DNA of 54,855 nt, taken from contig JAZRQE010000017.1 in assembly GCA_045649545.1 (NCBI GenBank), positions 1 through 54,855 on the forward strand. Reading direction: 5' to 3'. The position numbers and the translations under genes are program-made. The stretch is from UMGS172 sp045649545 (GTDB lineage Bacteria; Bacillota; Clostridia; Oscillospirales; Acutalibacteraceae). Numbering within the stretch: the stretch's first letter is position 1; each line of letters opens with the position of its first letter. This document shows positions 25,433 to 33,607 of this stretch, piece by piece. The notes under the pieces are model-generated. The model was not told where the DNA came from, made no database searches, and worked only from the letters and a program-made list of their open reading frames with translations.

Positions 25433-25549
25433 ATTATACCACATTGTTATTTAAATAGAAAGAATTTTACAAAAAAATCACCCTGCCGTTTTTTGCAGGG
25501 TGACAAATTGTTTATTACAGACAGTCGAAACGGTAAGCACCTACAATAT
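25433..25549 (-). repeat. Terminator-plus-promoter cassette, copy B
   Basis: Near-identical partner of 24135-24252. The hairpin carries a paired change (T-A in copy A to C-G here, stem TCACCCTGC/GCAGGGTGA, 25479-25504), and the TG-extended -10 TGGTATAAT is conserved (hexamer 25438-25433). It terminates the lipoprotein gene and starts the DUF5714-ArsC gene. Confidence 0.8.
25479..25504 (-). terminator. Terminator of the lipoprotein gene
   Basis: Stem TCACCCTGC/GCAGGGTGA followed on the minus strand by a T-run of seven; part of cassette copy B. Confidence 0.8.
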
Positions 25550-25636
25550 GAAATTTAATTATTTCATATTGATGGCTGCCTGTTACAGTACGCAAAAGAA
25601 AAAAAGCAAAACAGTTATTTTTTCCTATTTGTAATC

Positions 25637-26332
25637 CTATTCAACCGTAAAATAACTTAAAATCGTATCGGTTTTATCAGTTTGCAATGAGCAAATCGAA
25701 ATATTCGCAAGATAATTGCTCTTCTTAAATGTGAAAACACATCCGTAAAAATCAATGCCCTGAATTTTTGCGGTAATCTTTAATCCGTCAAATTCCTTAC
25801 CGTCAACTTTAACTTTTTGATATTTGACATCAATATCGGTATAACCCATATTTTGATAAGATGATTTGATTGTATCGACTTGTGCTTCAAGAGTTTGTTT
25901 TATATCAAGGGTTATCATCTGAACAGCGTTAACTTTTTCAAGATTTATGTTTATATTGCTACCCTCTGTTTGATAAGCAGCAAACATATCATAAATAATG
26001 TTTGCATTTTTTAGGCGGTCAGCAACTTCCTTATCAACAACATCACCAACAATGTTGTTAAGCTCTAAAATTTGTTCATCAGTATAAAATACCCATTCGG
26101 AAGGCAAAGTGCAACTTATTCCCAAAAAATCATTATTATATCTATTGTTTGTAGTCTTACCTAATGAAAATTCAGGTTCTGATTCGTTCTGGCTATTGAT
26201 TTGGCTAGTGTTTTGACTGTGGTTTCCGCTGGTTATGTCTCCACGTACATCGTCAGTTTTGTTATCACCAAAACAACCGCAAAGGCTAACGAGCATAATA
26301 ACCGCTAAAAATAAACATAAAACTTTTTTCAT
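25637..26332 (-). CDS. Lipoprotein of unknown function
   Basis: 231 residues. The signal KKVLCLFLAVIMLVSLCGCFG ends in the lipobox SLCGC, so it is anchored in the membrane by a lipid. A Ser/Asn/Gln-rich linker follows (about residues 28-60). The mature domain begins at YNNDFLGISCTLPSEWVFYT, a pattern seen in small PsbP/DUF-type lipoproteins that fold as alpha/beta sandwiches. The ATG at 26332 follows GGGGAG; an ATG six codons up has no site. It has its own promoter and terminator. Function not recognised. Confidence 0.8.
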   Translation of the reverse strand: MKKVLCLFLAVIMLVSLCGCFGDNKTDDVRGDITSGNHSQNTSQINSQNESEPEFSLGKTTNNRYNNDFLGISCTLPSEWVFYTDEQILELNNIVGDVVDKEVADRLKNANIIYDMFAAYQTEGSNININLEKVNAVQMITLDIKQTLEAQVDTIKSSYQNMGYTDIDVKYQKVKVDGKEFDGLKITAKIQGIDFYGCVFTFKKSNYLANISICSLQTDKTDTILSYFTVE

Positions 26333-26383
26333 TAAATCGTCTCCCCTCATAAAAACAGCAGATTTTTAAATGCATACGCGTTT

Positions 26384-26402
26384 CGGCGGCGTACCACCGC
26401 CG
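26384..26402 (-). promoter_or_regulatory. GC-rich hairpin in the lipoprotein leader
   Basis: CGGCGG/CCGCCG (26384-26389 with 26397-26402) stands out in an AT-rich leader about 50 bases ahead of the start codon. There is no T-run, so it is not a terminator; it may affect mRNA stability or translation. Confidence 0.35.
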
Positions 26403-26415
26403 TCGCTTTGAAGTT

Positions 26416-26444
26416 ATTATATCATAAAACCAAAAGCGGGTCAA
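26416..26444 (-). promoter_or_regulatory. Sigma-A promoter of the lipoprotein gene
   Basis: On the minus strand TTGACC (26444-26439) and TATAAT (26421-26416) are 17 bp apart; the leader is about 75 nt. Confidence 0.75.
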
Positions 26445-26500
26445 GACTTTATACGAATTGATTGTGCATATCATTAATTGCCTGCTGTTTTTACAATTTA

Positions 26501-27082
26501 TCAACCGTTTTTGAACTCTTTTATACCGTAATTCAAGTCAATCGGTGCTTCAATATATTTAATCAACTCGTCAATATTTTCGGTTATTAAATATAGCAAT
26601 TTACAGTTATCCTTAATAAATTCCTTATCCATTGCACTCTGCATTGTGGCGTTAAGTTCATTATAATAACCTAAAATATTATAAAGTGCAATCGGCTTTC
26701 TGTGTCGGCAAAGCTGTTTAGAGGTTAAAATTTCGAAAAATTCCTCATACGTACCAATACCACCCGGTACTACTATAAATGCATCAGCATGGTCCTCCAT
26801 AATCTGCTTACGCTCACGCATAGTATCGGGTGTAATCAGTTCATCGCAAAATCCGCAAATTTCTTCAACATTTTCCTCTTTAAAGAATTTGGGGATTACG
26901 CCTATAATATGAGCATTGCCACTTTTAAAACCGCGTGCCGCCGCACCCATAAGACCGTTATTGCCACCACCGAAAACCAAACTATGCCCTCTTTTTGCAA
27001 GCTCTTCACCCAAAACTTCGGTAGCCTCAATATACCTTTTATCAATTGTGGGACTTGCCGCCCCGAAAACACAAATTCTCAT
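26501..27082 (-). CDS. LOG-family protein (TIGR00730; nucleoside monophosphate phosphoribohydrolase-like)
   Basis: 193 residues, Rossmann-like fold. Signatures are GGGNNGLMGAAARG near residue 42 and the catalytic PGGIGTYEEFFE around residue 105. The family removes ribose 5-phosphate from purine riboside monophosphates (cytokinin activation in plants; nucleotide housekeeping in bacteria). The ATG at 27082 lies two bases after the stop of the upstream beta-CASP gene and follows AAGGATTAAAT, so the two are translated from one mRNA. Confidence 0.88.
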   Translation of the reverse strand: MRICVFGAASPTIDKRYIEATEVLGEELAKRGHSLVFGGGNNGLMGAAARGFKSGNAHIIGVIPKFFKEENVEEICGFCDELITPDTMRERKQIMEDHADAFIVVPGGIGTYEEFFEILTSKQLCRHRKPIALYNILGYYNELNATMQSAMDKEFIKDNCKLLYLITENIDELIKYIEAPIDLNYGIKEFKNG

Positions 27083-27084
27083 AT

Positions 27085-28692
27085 TTAATCCTTCCATTTT
27101 TCAATAATAGATTTAATTTGCGAGGTCAAACGGGCGTTATCCTTATTCGGTCTGCCCTGCCTTCTTTTGACAAGTGCTAACAACCGTTCTGCTTCTTTAA
27201 CCATATCGTTAAATATCATCGCCGCACGTGTGTTATCCTTAAACTGCTGTGTACGGTCAATGGCTCTACCCTCGGCATAAACCGTCATTTTACCGTTTAC
27301 AAGATTATATTCTGTACCGCTATACGGTGCGGTGGCATTATAACCCATATTAATCAGTTTATCTTTAAAGTCTTCACAAGCTTCATCGTCACCGTGATTT
27401 ACAAAGATAAGTTCGGGTTTTTCTTTAAAGCCTTGAAGCCATCTGATTAGCCCGTCAGAATCAGCATGACCGCTTGTGCCATGCAAGGTGGCAATTTCGG
27501 CATTGACGGAAATTGACTCACCGAAAAGAGTAACAGTTTTTTCACCGTTTAAAAGTCTTCTTCCCAAAGAGCCTTCAGACTGATAGCCGACAAACAAAAT
27601 AATGTTTTCCGGCTTCCACAAATTGTGTTTTAAATGATGCCTGATTCTGCCTGCCTCACACATACCGCTTGCCGAAATTATAATTTTAGGTGTTGGGTCA
27701 AAGTTTATTAGTTTTGACTCATCCGATGTTTCAGTCATTCTTATACCGTCAAACCAAAGCGGATTTTTACCGCTATTGACAATTTCCAACGTTTCCTCAT
27801 CAAAACAAACGGGGTTGCACTGTATAAAAATTGAGGTTGCTTCACTTGCTAATGGACTGTCAACATACACCGGAAACTTAGGGTGACCTTTGACCAAACC
27901 CTTTTCCTTAATTTCGCGGATAGCGTATAGCATTTCCTGTGTTCTGCCAACAGCAAATGACGGAATTATAACATTACCGCCTCGGTCCAACGCTTTTTGA
28001 ATGTATTTTGCAAGGTCACTAACGGCGTCACCGCGTTCACCCTCGTGAAGTCGGTTTCCGTAGGTTGATTCTATTACCAGATAGTCGGTTTCCTCAACCG
28101 TTTTAGGGTCGCGGATAATACGCTGACCGTTGTTTCCGACGTCTCCGCTGAAAACTATTTTTTTGAGAATTCCGCCCTCGGTCATCCACACCTCAATACA
28201 AGCAGAGCCCAAAAGGTGACCTATATCGGTAAACCTAATTTCAACACCATCTGCTACCATTACGGTCTCACCATAATTACAACGTCTGAAAAGCGATAAG
28301 GCACCCATTGCATCCATCATATCATATACCGGCTCTATCGGTTCACCGCCGGCACGAACCGACTTTTTAGAACGCCAATTTGCCTCCGACTCCTGAATAT
28401 GTGCCGAGTCGCGTAGCATTATATTGCACAAATCACAGGTAACATCAGTAGCATAGATTGTACCGCTGAAACCCTCTTTATAAAGCCTCGGCAACATTCC
28501 CGAATGGTCAATATGTGCGTGGGTAACAAAAACCGCCTCAATATCAGCTGCAGCAACAGGCAAGGCAACATTTTGAAAAACATCCCGACCCTGCTCCATA
28601 CCGCAATCGACCAGAAAAAATCTGCCGTTAACCTCTAAAAGCGTACAGCTGCCTGTGACCTCATGTGTCGCACCTATAAACTGTATTTTCAT
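27085..28692 (-). CDS. Beta-CASP metallo-beta-lactamase-fold ribonuclease-like protein
   Basis: 535 residues. The metallo-beta-lactamase domain has the zinc motif THAHIDHSGMLP (about residues 55-66) and other metal ligands (DIGHLLGSA, FSGDVGNNG). The beta-CASP insert is seen in ESTYGNRLH ... IPSFAVGRTQEML, SGMCEAGRIRHHL and the late TLHGTSGHAD. The C-terminal part is a zinc-dependent RNA-specificity domain. This is the CPSF/YSH1-like branch, an RNA endo/exonuclease, not RNase J (shorter, different N-terminus). AAGGAGGTAACGTTT before the ATG is a perfect ribosome binding site. It heads a two-gene operon with the LOG protein. Confidence 0.88.
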   Translation of the reverse strand: MKIQFIGATHEVTGSCTLLEVNGRFFLVDCGMEQGRDVFQNVALPVAAADIEAVFVTHAHIDHSGMLPRLYKEGFSGTIYATDVTCDLCNIMLRDSAHIQESEANWRSKKSVRAGGEPIEPVYDMMDAMGALSLFRRCNYGETVMVADGVEIRFTDIGHLLGSACIEVWMTEGGILKKIVFSGDVGNNGQRIIRDPKTVEETDYLVIESTYGNRLHEGERGDAVSDLAKYIQKALDRGGNVIIPSFAVGRTQEMLYAIREIKEKGLVKGHPKFPVYVDSPLASEATSIFIQCNPVCFDEETLEIVNSGKNPLWFDGIRMTETSDESKLINFDPTPKIIISASGMCEAGRIRHHLKHNLWKPENIILFVGYQSEGSLGRRLLNGEKTVTLFGESISVNAEIATLHGTSGHADSDGLIRWLQGFKEKPELIFVNHGDDEACEDFKDKLINMGYNATAPYSGTEYNLVNGKMTVYAEGRAIDRTQQFKDNTRAAMIFNDMVKEAERLLALVKRRQGRPNKDNARLTSQIKSIIEKWKD

Positions 28693-28745
28693 AAACGTTA
28701 CCTCCTTAAAATTTCTTTCAGCAAAAACATCTTACTTATACTTGT

Positions 28746-28774
28746 ATTTTATTTCATAATCCTAACACAGTCAA
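28746..28774 (-). promoter_or_regulatory. Sigma-A promoter of the beta-CASP/LOG operon
   Basis: On the minus strand TTGACT (28774-28769) and TAAAAT (28751-28746) are 17 bp apart, with a leader of about 45 nt. Confidence 0.65.
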
Positions 28775-28860
28775 GTAAGTTTCTGTTAATAATTGTTAAA
28801 TTTATATTATTCCCTAACATGATTATATTCTGTTAAATTTAAAAAATTAAACAAAAGAAA

Positions 28861-28891
28861 AATACCAACGGGGAAATTTACCGTTGGTATT
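28861..28891. terminator. Terminator of the MarR/nitroreductase operon
   Basis: An 11-bp stem AATACCAACGG/CCGTTGGTATT with a 9-base loop, flanked by A and T runs. Confidence 0.75.
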
Positions 28892-28896
28892 TTAAA

Positions 28897-29409
28897 TTAT
28901 TTATAAATGACGGTGTCACTAATGGGTCGGCTTTCAAAATGCAAGCCTAACGGTTTAACATCATCAGCAGGATACCCCATAACCAACAATGCTACGGGGA
29001 CTTGTGTTTCAGAGATTTCAAATGTATTTACCATAGCTTTGGGGTCAAAATGCATAACCCAAGTAGTACCGACACCTATATTTGCGGCTGCCAGCATCAT
29101 ATGAGTTGCCACGATTGATGCATCGACAACCCCTGAACTTTTGCCGTCATATTTTCTTCGCCAAACCTCATCTTTGTTATAGCAAACAAGCATGGCATTG
29201 GGTGCATTAAAATGACATTTGGTGCAATTCTTTAATTTTTCTAATGCATCGTCACTTTGGAATACATAAATACGTTGCGGCTGATTGTTACAGCCTGTAG
29301 GTGCTAAATGCCCTGCATTTAAAATTTTTTCAATCTCCTCAGTCGAAAGCTTTTCTTCTTTAAAGCTTCTCACCGAAAATCTTTCTTTAATTAAATCAAA
29401 GTATTCCAT
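28897..29409 (-). CDS. Nitroreductase-family FMN oxidoreductase
   Basis: 170 residues. FMN-binding nitroreductase fold: RFSVRSFKEEKLSTEE at the N-terminus, LNAGHLAPTGCNNQPQ for the FMN pocket, and GVGTTWVMHF toward the C-terminus. Such enzymes use NAD(P)H to reduce quinones, nitro compounds or similar substrates. The ATG at 29409 follows a GGGGGG run; the upstream ATG touching the marR stop has no site and would place that run inside the gene. It is the second gene after marR, so it is probably controlled by that repressor. Confidence 0.88.
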   Translation of the reverse strand: MEYFDLIKERFSVRSFKEEKLSTEEIEKILNAGHLAPTGCNNQPQRIYVFQSDDALEKLKNCTKCHFNAPNAMLVCYNKDEVWRRKYDGKSSGVVDASIVATHMMLAAANIGVGTTWVMHFDPKAMVNTFEISETQVPVALLVMGYPADDVKPLGLHFESRPISDTVIYK

Positions 29410-29424
29410 TATTTTGCCCCCCAT

Positions 29425-29892
29425 TTATTCTTTAGCCGAAGCATTTAAACCCTCTTCACTCACCGCTTTAAGGTTAGCGGCAATCTGCTCCAAAGCCTCA
29501 TAAAACAATTCTCTGCGTTCTAAAGTCAAACCCTTACCGCCAGCCTCTGCGGCTTTTGCTGCCAAAGTTTGCACATGTTCTGCGGCGGCTTTTCCTGCAG
29601 CCGTCAACTTGATTTTTGCTCGGTAAAGGCTACCGTTATTATCCTCACGCTTTACTAAGCCCTTTTCCTCTAATGATGCAACCGCACGGGAAACATCCGC
29701 CTTGTTTTTATCGCACAATTCTCCCAATTTCACAGAAGTTACACCTTCAGGAAAACGGTAAAGAGTTAAAATATAATGTGCAACCGGACCTTTTAAACCG
29801 TATTTTGACATTTCATCAGCAGCAATTTTATGCCAATAACGGTTTATTTCGGTAATTGCATAGGTAAACCTTTCAAATCTTCCGAGCATCAT
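29425..29892 (-). CDS. MarR-family transcriptional regulator
   Basis: 155 residues with a winged helix-turn-helix: SVKLGELCDKNKADVSRAVASLEEKGLVKRED spans the recognition helix and wing (about residues 50-80). Dimerisation helices lie at both ends. The ATG at 29892 follows GAGGTGAAA. Two identical-type palindromes flank its own promoter, so autorepression is likely. The nitroreductase gene 15 bases downstream is the probable target. The inducer is unknown. Confidence 0.9.
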   Translation of the reverse strand: MMLGRFERFTYAITEINRYWHKIAADEMSKYGLKGPVAHYILTLYRFPEGVTSVKLGELCDKNKADVSRAVASLEEKGLVKREDNNGSLYRAKIKLTAAGKAAAEHVQTLAAKAAEAGGKGLTLERRELFYEALEQIAANLKAVSEEGLNASAKE

Positions 29893-29906
29893 TTTCACCT
29901 CAAAAA

Positions 29907-29920
29907 GTTGATTTATCAAC
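29907..29920. promoter_or_regulatory. Operator palindrome, site 2 (MarR)
   Basis: GTTGATTTATCAAC, a perfect 5+5 half-site palindrome (GTTGA-N4-TCAAC). It lies just past the transcription start of the marR gene. Confidence 0.65.
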
Positions 29921-29927
29921 ATTTAAC

Positions 29928-29956
29928 ATTTTAACACACTGATGTTGATTTGTCAA
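29928..29956 (-). promoter_or_regulatory. Sigma-A promoter of the marR-nitroreductase operon
   Basis: On the minus strand TTGACA (29956-29951) and TAAAAT (29933-29928) are 17 bp apart. The -35 box lies inside operator site 1. Confidence 0.7.
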
Positions 29957-29957
29957 C
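29944..29957. promoter_or_regulatory. Operator palindrome, site 1 (MarR)
   Basis: GTTGATTTGTCAAC, the same GTTGA-N4-TCAAC type as site 2; centres are 37 bp apart. It covers the -35 box. Confidence 0.65.
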
Positions 29958-29969
29958 GTTTGTGTCGAT

Positions 29970-30008
29970 AAAAAGACTTCAGGTATAAACCCGAAGTCTT
30001 TTTGTTTT
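29970..30008. terminator. Terminator of the DUF951...M18 operon
   Basis: Stem AAAAGACTTC/GAAGTCTTTT, flanked by A and T runs, immediately after the M18 stop. Confidence 0.75.
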
Positions 30009-30017
30009 TTATACCGA

Positions 30018-31406
30018 TTATTCAGCATCAAATAATGCTTTTACCGCCCTGTAGGTCATATAAACGTCGAACTTTGATACAACCTCAAACGGAGCGTGCA
30101 TCGAAAGTACAGGCACACCGAGGTCAACGGTTTCGACACCTAAATTAGCGATATACATTGCGACAGTACCGCCGCCACCAAGGTCAACCTTACCCAATTC
30201 TCCGGTCTGCCAAACAACATTTTGCTCATCCAGGATTTTTCTAACCCATGCCATATACTCAGCCGAGGCATCCGAAGTGCCACCCTTACCACGAGAGCCG
30301 GTGTACTTGGTGATAACCGCACCGTAGTTTAAAAATGCGGCGTTCTTACGCTCCATAACGTCAGGGAATGTCGGGTCAAAGGCTGCATTGACATCAGCAG
30401 ATAAGCATTTTGAATTTCTCAAAGCCTTATGACCGTTGCCACCTTGAGTTGCTGCCAAATCTTCAATAAAGAACTCTAAAAGTCTTGAGTTCATACCTGT
30501 GTTACCGTCGGAACCGGTTTCTTCTTTATCGGCAAGAATAGTAATAGAGGTGAATTTCGGTGTCTTTACATCAACCGCTGCCATAATACAAGGATAAGCA
30601 CATACTCGGTCGTCGTGTCCGTAAGCACCAATCATTGAACGGTCAAAACCGACATCACGGGCATTGCCTGCAGGCACACACTCCAACTCTGCCGAGAGGA
30701 AATCCTCTTCTAAAATACCATATTTCTCAAAAAGAATGTTAAGAATATTAACCTTTACTAATTCGCTACCTTCGTCATCCTTAAACGGGTGACTTCCGAT
30801 AAGCACGTTAAGTTCTTCACCACGAATCAGCTCACCAGCCGAACGCTTATACTGGTCTTGAGCCAAATGCGGTAAAAGGTCAGTCACAACAAACACCGGT
30901 TCAGACGGGTCTTCGCCGATTGAAACCTCAACTGTAGTTCCGTCCTTTTTACAAAAAACACCGTGAAGTGCCAACGGCACGGTAGTCCACTGGTACTTCT
31001 TAATTCCGCCGTAATAATGGGTTTTAAACAACGCCAATTCCGACTCTTCATACAAAGGATTAGGCTTCAAATCAAGACGGGGTGAGTCAATATGTGCGGC
31101 GGCAATGTGAGTGCCGTTTTCGACCGGCTCCTGACCGATAACCGCCAAGAGTAAAGATTTTTCGTGGTTGTTTACGTATACCTTATCCCCTGTTGTATAC
31201 TTTTTGTCAGCGGAAAATTCGGAAAATCCCGCATTTTCAATAATTTTCAAAGCCTCTTTAACACAAAGACGTTCAGTTTTGCCGGCACTTAAAAATTTCA
31301 TATAGCCGTTGCAAAAATCCTCTACTGCGGTCATATCACAGTCAGACAAAAGACCGTTTTTCTTCTTATAGCACAGTTTTTCCTTTAATTCCTTAAACTC
31401 TGACAT
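30018..31406 (-). CDS. apeB: M18-family zinc aminopeptidase
   Basis: 462 residues, cytoplasmic. M18/aspartyl-aminopeptidase fold with zinc ligands and catalytic segments: AAHIDSPRLDLKP, AYGHDDRVCAYP, LADKEETGSDGNTG with the catalytic Glu pair, and SMHAPFEVVSK with the C-terminal His ligand. It trims acidic or other N-terminal residues from peptides. The ATG at 31406 follows AGGAGAAATAAAT, 4 bases after the transglycosylase stop; a longer frame extending into that gene was rejected. It is the last gene of the DUF951-prfA-sua5-coaE-transglycosylase operon. Confidence 0.92.
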   Translation of the reverse strand: MSEFKELKEKLCYKKKNGLLSDCDMTAVEDFCNGYMKFLSAGKTERLCVKEALKIIENAGFSEFSADKKYTTGDKVYVNNHEKSLLLAVIGQEPVENGTHIAAAHIDSPRLDLKPNPLYEESELALFKTHYYGGIKKYQWTTVPLALHGVFCKKDGTTVEVSIGEDPSEPVFVVTDLLPHLAQDQYKRSAGELIRGEELNVLIGSHPFKDDEGSELVKVNILNILFEKYGILEEDFLSAELECVPAGNARDVGFDRSMIGAYGHDDRVCAYPCIMAAVDVKTPKFTSITILADKEETGSDGNTGMNSRLLEFFIEDLAATQGGNGHKALRNSKCLSADVNAAFDPTFPDVMERKNAAFLNYGAVITKYTGSRGKGGTSDASAEYMAWVRKILDEQNVVWQTGELGKVDLGGGGTVAMYIANLGVETVDLGVPVLSMHAPFEVVSKFDVYMTYRAVKALFDAE

Positions 31407-31410
31407 ATAT

Positions 31411-31983
31411 TTATTTCTCCTTTTTGAGTATCTTTTTATAGTTTTTCTCTGACTCCAAAACCTTTTTGACATAGTCCTCGGTTTCGGGGAATTCAATCTC
31501 ACTGATTTGCAATTGCTTATCGGCACCCAACCAGTCATTAACGTTGCCAAGACCTGCATTATATGCCGCCAAAGCCGCGATTTTGTCACCCTGATAATAT
31601 TTAATTAAAAACGAAATATATTTTGTGCCATATTTTATATTGGTTTCAGGGTCATTCCAATATGACTCATAGGTAATCTCGTCGCCATCATCAACCATTT
31701 TACGGACATCGTAAAATGTTTCCTCGGTCAATTGCATTAAGCCTTTAGCACCGGCAAAAGATTGAGCTTCTGGGTCAAAATCACTTTCACAGCGTATAAT
31801 CGCCAACACCAGTGACACATCAACATCATAAGCCGATGCGTGTGCTTCGGCAATGTTTTGATATTTTATCGGGTGCATGCTTTCCAATGCTATATTATGC
31901 CCAACAACTCCCAAAATAACAAGTGCCGTCAACCCCAACAGCACCGCTATTATTTTGCGAAAAGGGTTACGTTTACGCTTCAT
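31411..31983 (-). CDS. SLT-type lytic transglycosylase, membrane anchored
   Basis: 190 residues. A basic N-terminus (KRKRNPFRK) is followed by one membrane helix (IIAVLLGLTALVILGVVGHN), so the enzyme domain faces outward. The lysozyme-like domain carries the catalytic Glu in RCESDFDP and the GAKGLMQL and AALAAYNAGLGNVNDWLG motifs. It cuts peptidoglycan to 1,6-anhydro products. Its ATG overlaps the coaE stop (TAATG), so translation is coupled. Confidence 0.9.
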   Translation of the reverse strand: MKRKRNPFRKIIAVLLGLTALVILGVVGHNIALESMHPIKYQNIAEAHASAYDVDVSLVLAIIRCESDFDPEAQSFAGAKGLMQLTEETFYDVRKMVDDGDEITYESYWNDPETNIKYGTKYISFLIKYYQGDKIAALAAYNAGLGNVNDWLGADKQLQISEIEFPETEDYVKKVLESEKNYKKILKKEK

Positions 31984-32573
31984 TATACCAATTCTCCGAA
32001 CATTTTTGAAATGTCATCTAAAAACTTTGCCATTTCGCCGTCATTTACAACTATATGCCGAGTTTTTTCGGTATAGAATGAGTCAGGCTTTCCGGCAGAA
32101 AGTCTTGTGACGGCCTGCTCTTCGGTTAAATTATCTCTTAGGATTATACGCTTTTTTCGTATTTCTTCGTCGCAAAGCACCGCCAAAACACTGTCGCAAA
32201 TTGAGTCCAATCCACTTTCAAAAAGTGTCGGTGCATCAAGCATCACACACTCTACACCGTCGGCGGCAAAGATATCTAATATTTCTTTGATTCTGTCAGC
32301 TATAAAGGGCAGCATAATTGAGTTTAGCTTTTCGGTTCCCATTTCACTTGAAAAAGCCCTTTTCGCCAACTCTTTACGAATCAAACTACCGTCATCGGCT
32401 AAAATTTCATCACCGAAGGCATCCACCAACAACGGCAACAACGGACTGCCGATTTCGGTTACCTCACGGGCAACCAAATCACAGTCAATTATCTGAACAC
32501 CCAAATCACTGAAATATTTTGCAACGGTACTTTTACCGCTGCCGGTAGGACCGGTTAACCCGATGATTTTCAT
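31983..32573 (-). CDS. coaE: Dephospho-CoA kinase
   Basis: 196 residues. It phosphorylates dephospho-CoA on the ribose 3'-OH, the last step of CoA synthesis. The P-loop is GPTGSGKST (residues 7-15), followed by DCDLVAREV and the LFESGLD region typical of CoaE. Its ATG overlaps the stop of the Sua5-family gene by four bases (ATGA). Confidence 0.95.
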   Translation of the reverse strand: MKIIGLTGPTGSGKSTVAKYFSDLGVQIIDCDLVAREVTEIGSPLLPLLVDAFGDEILADDGSLIRKELAKRAFSSEMGTEKLNSIMLPFIADRIKEILDIFAADGVECVMLDAPTLFESGLDSICDSVLAVLCDEEIRKKRIILRDNLTEEQAVTRLSAGKPDSFYTEKTRHIVVNDGEMAKFLDDISKMFGELV

Positions 32574-33607
32574 ATCTTTTTTACCTCAAACGCCGCGGCA
32601 CGGATAAGACGGTTATAGACCGCCAAGCCTACACCTGTCTTTTTGGGTACACGTGAATAACAAATTTTACAGCCCTTATCGTCAAGCTCACGCAGTGCAT
32701 CAAACAAAACTGCCGCCTGCTCTAAATCGTTCTCCTTATGACCAAACGACACTGTGGGTACTTCCAACCCCTGTTCACCCTCAAAAACGAGAGCGAAAAC
32801 GCCGTCCGACTTATTGTTATTAACGTAATCTTTAAACTGCTCAAACTCACCGTCAAGCATAATAACTTTAGCCTTGGGTGAGTAATGCTTATACTTCATA
32901 CCGGGGGATGCCACCGGCTTATCTTTTTCAGGCTCGGCTAAAACAGCCTTATCAACCTCGATATCAGGCAAAACTTCTTTTAATTGCTCTAAAGTTACAC
33001 CACCCGGGCGAAGAAGTTTCGGCGGATTGGTGCAAAGGGTTATAACGGTAGATTCAACACCCACTTCACTGCGGTCTGATACAATAACGGCGTCAATTTT
33101 GCCGTCTAAATCATACAAAACGTGGTCGGCAGTTGTAGGGCTGGGGGAACCTGATTTATTAGCCGAAGGTGCCGCTAACGGCAACTCGCTTTTGCTGATT
33201 AACTCACGTGCTATTTTATTTTCAGGCATACGAACAGCAACGGTATCAAGTCCTGCACTGACCGAAGCGGGAATTTTCTCGCCTCTCGGCAAAACCATTG
33301 TGAAAGGTCCCGGCCAAAATTTTTCGGCTAACACCAACGCTTTTTCAGGCATCTCGCCGACAACATCGCGGAACATATTCATATCCGATACGTGAACAAT
33401 CAAAGGATTATCCTGCGGACGTCCTTTTGCTTCAAAAATTGCTTTTACAGCCTTTTCATCATAAGCACTTGCGGCAAGACCGTAAACTGTTTCGGTAGGC
33501 ATAGCAACCAAGCGGCCGTTTTTTAAAAGTTCAGCCGCTTTATTTAAGTTTTCTTTATCTTTTTCAACATCAAAAACCGCTAATCGCAGGGTTTCCATAC
33601 TTATCAC
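32570..33607 (-). CDS. ywlC: Threonylcarbamoyl-AMP synthase (Sua5 type)
   Basis: 345 residues counting from a GTG at 33607, or 342 from an ATG at 33598. The GTG overlaps the prfA stop (GTGA) and is very close to the AGAGGA site; the ATG is about 13 bases from it, so the start is not settled. The YrdC domain (PTETVYGLAASAYD, AKGRPQDNPL, SANKSGSPSPTT) makes TC-AMP from Thr, bicarbonate and ATP for tRNA t6A37, and a C-terminal Sua5 domain follows a linker. It supplies TsaD at 7.8 kb. prfA-sua5 adjacency is common in Bacillota; prmC and ywlE, usual companions, are absent here. Confidence 0.93.
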   Translation of the reverse strand: MISMETLRLAVFDVEKDKENLNKAAELLKNGRLVAMPTETVYGLAASAYDEKAVKAIFEAKGRPQDNPLIVHVSDMNMFRDVVGEMPEKALVLAEKFWPGPFTMVLPRGEKIPASVSAGLDTVAVRMPENKIARELISKSELPLAAPSANKSGSPSPTTADHVLYDLDGKIDAVIVSDRSEVGVESTVITLCTNPPKLLRPGGVTLEQLKEVLPDIEVDKAVLAEPEKDKPVASPGMKYKHYSPKAKVIMLDGEFEQFKDYVNNNKSDGVFALVFEGEQGLEVPTVSFGHKENDLEQAAVLFDALRELDDKGCKICYSRVPKKTGVGLAVYNRLIRAAAFEVKKI

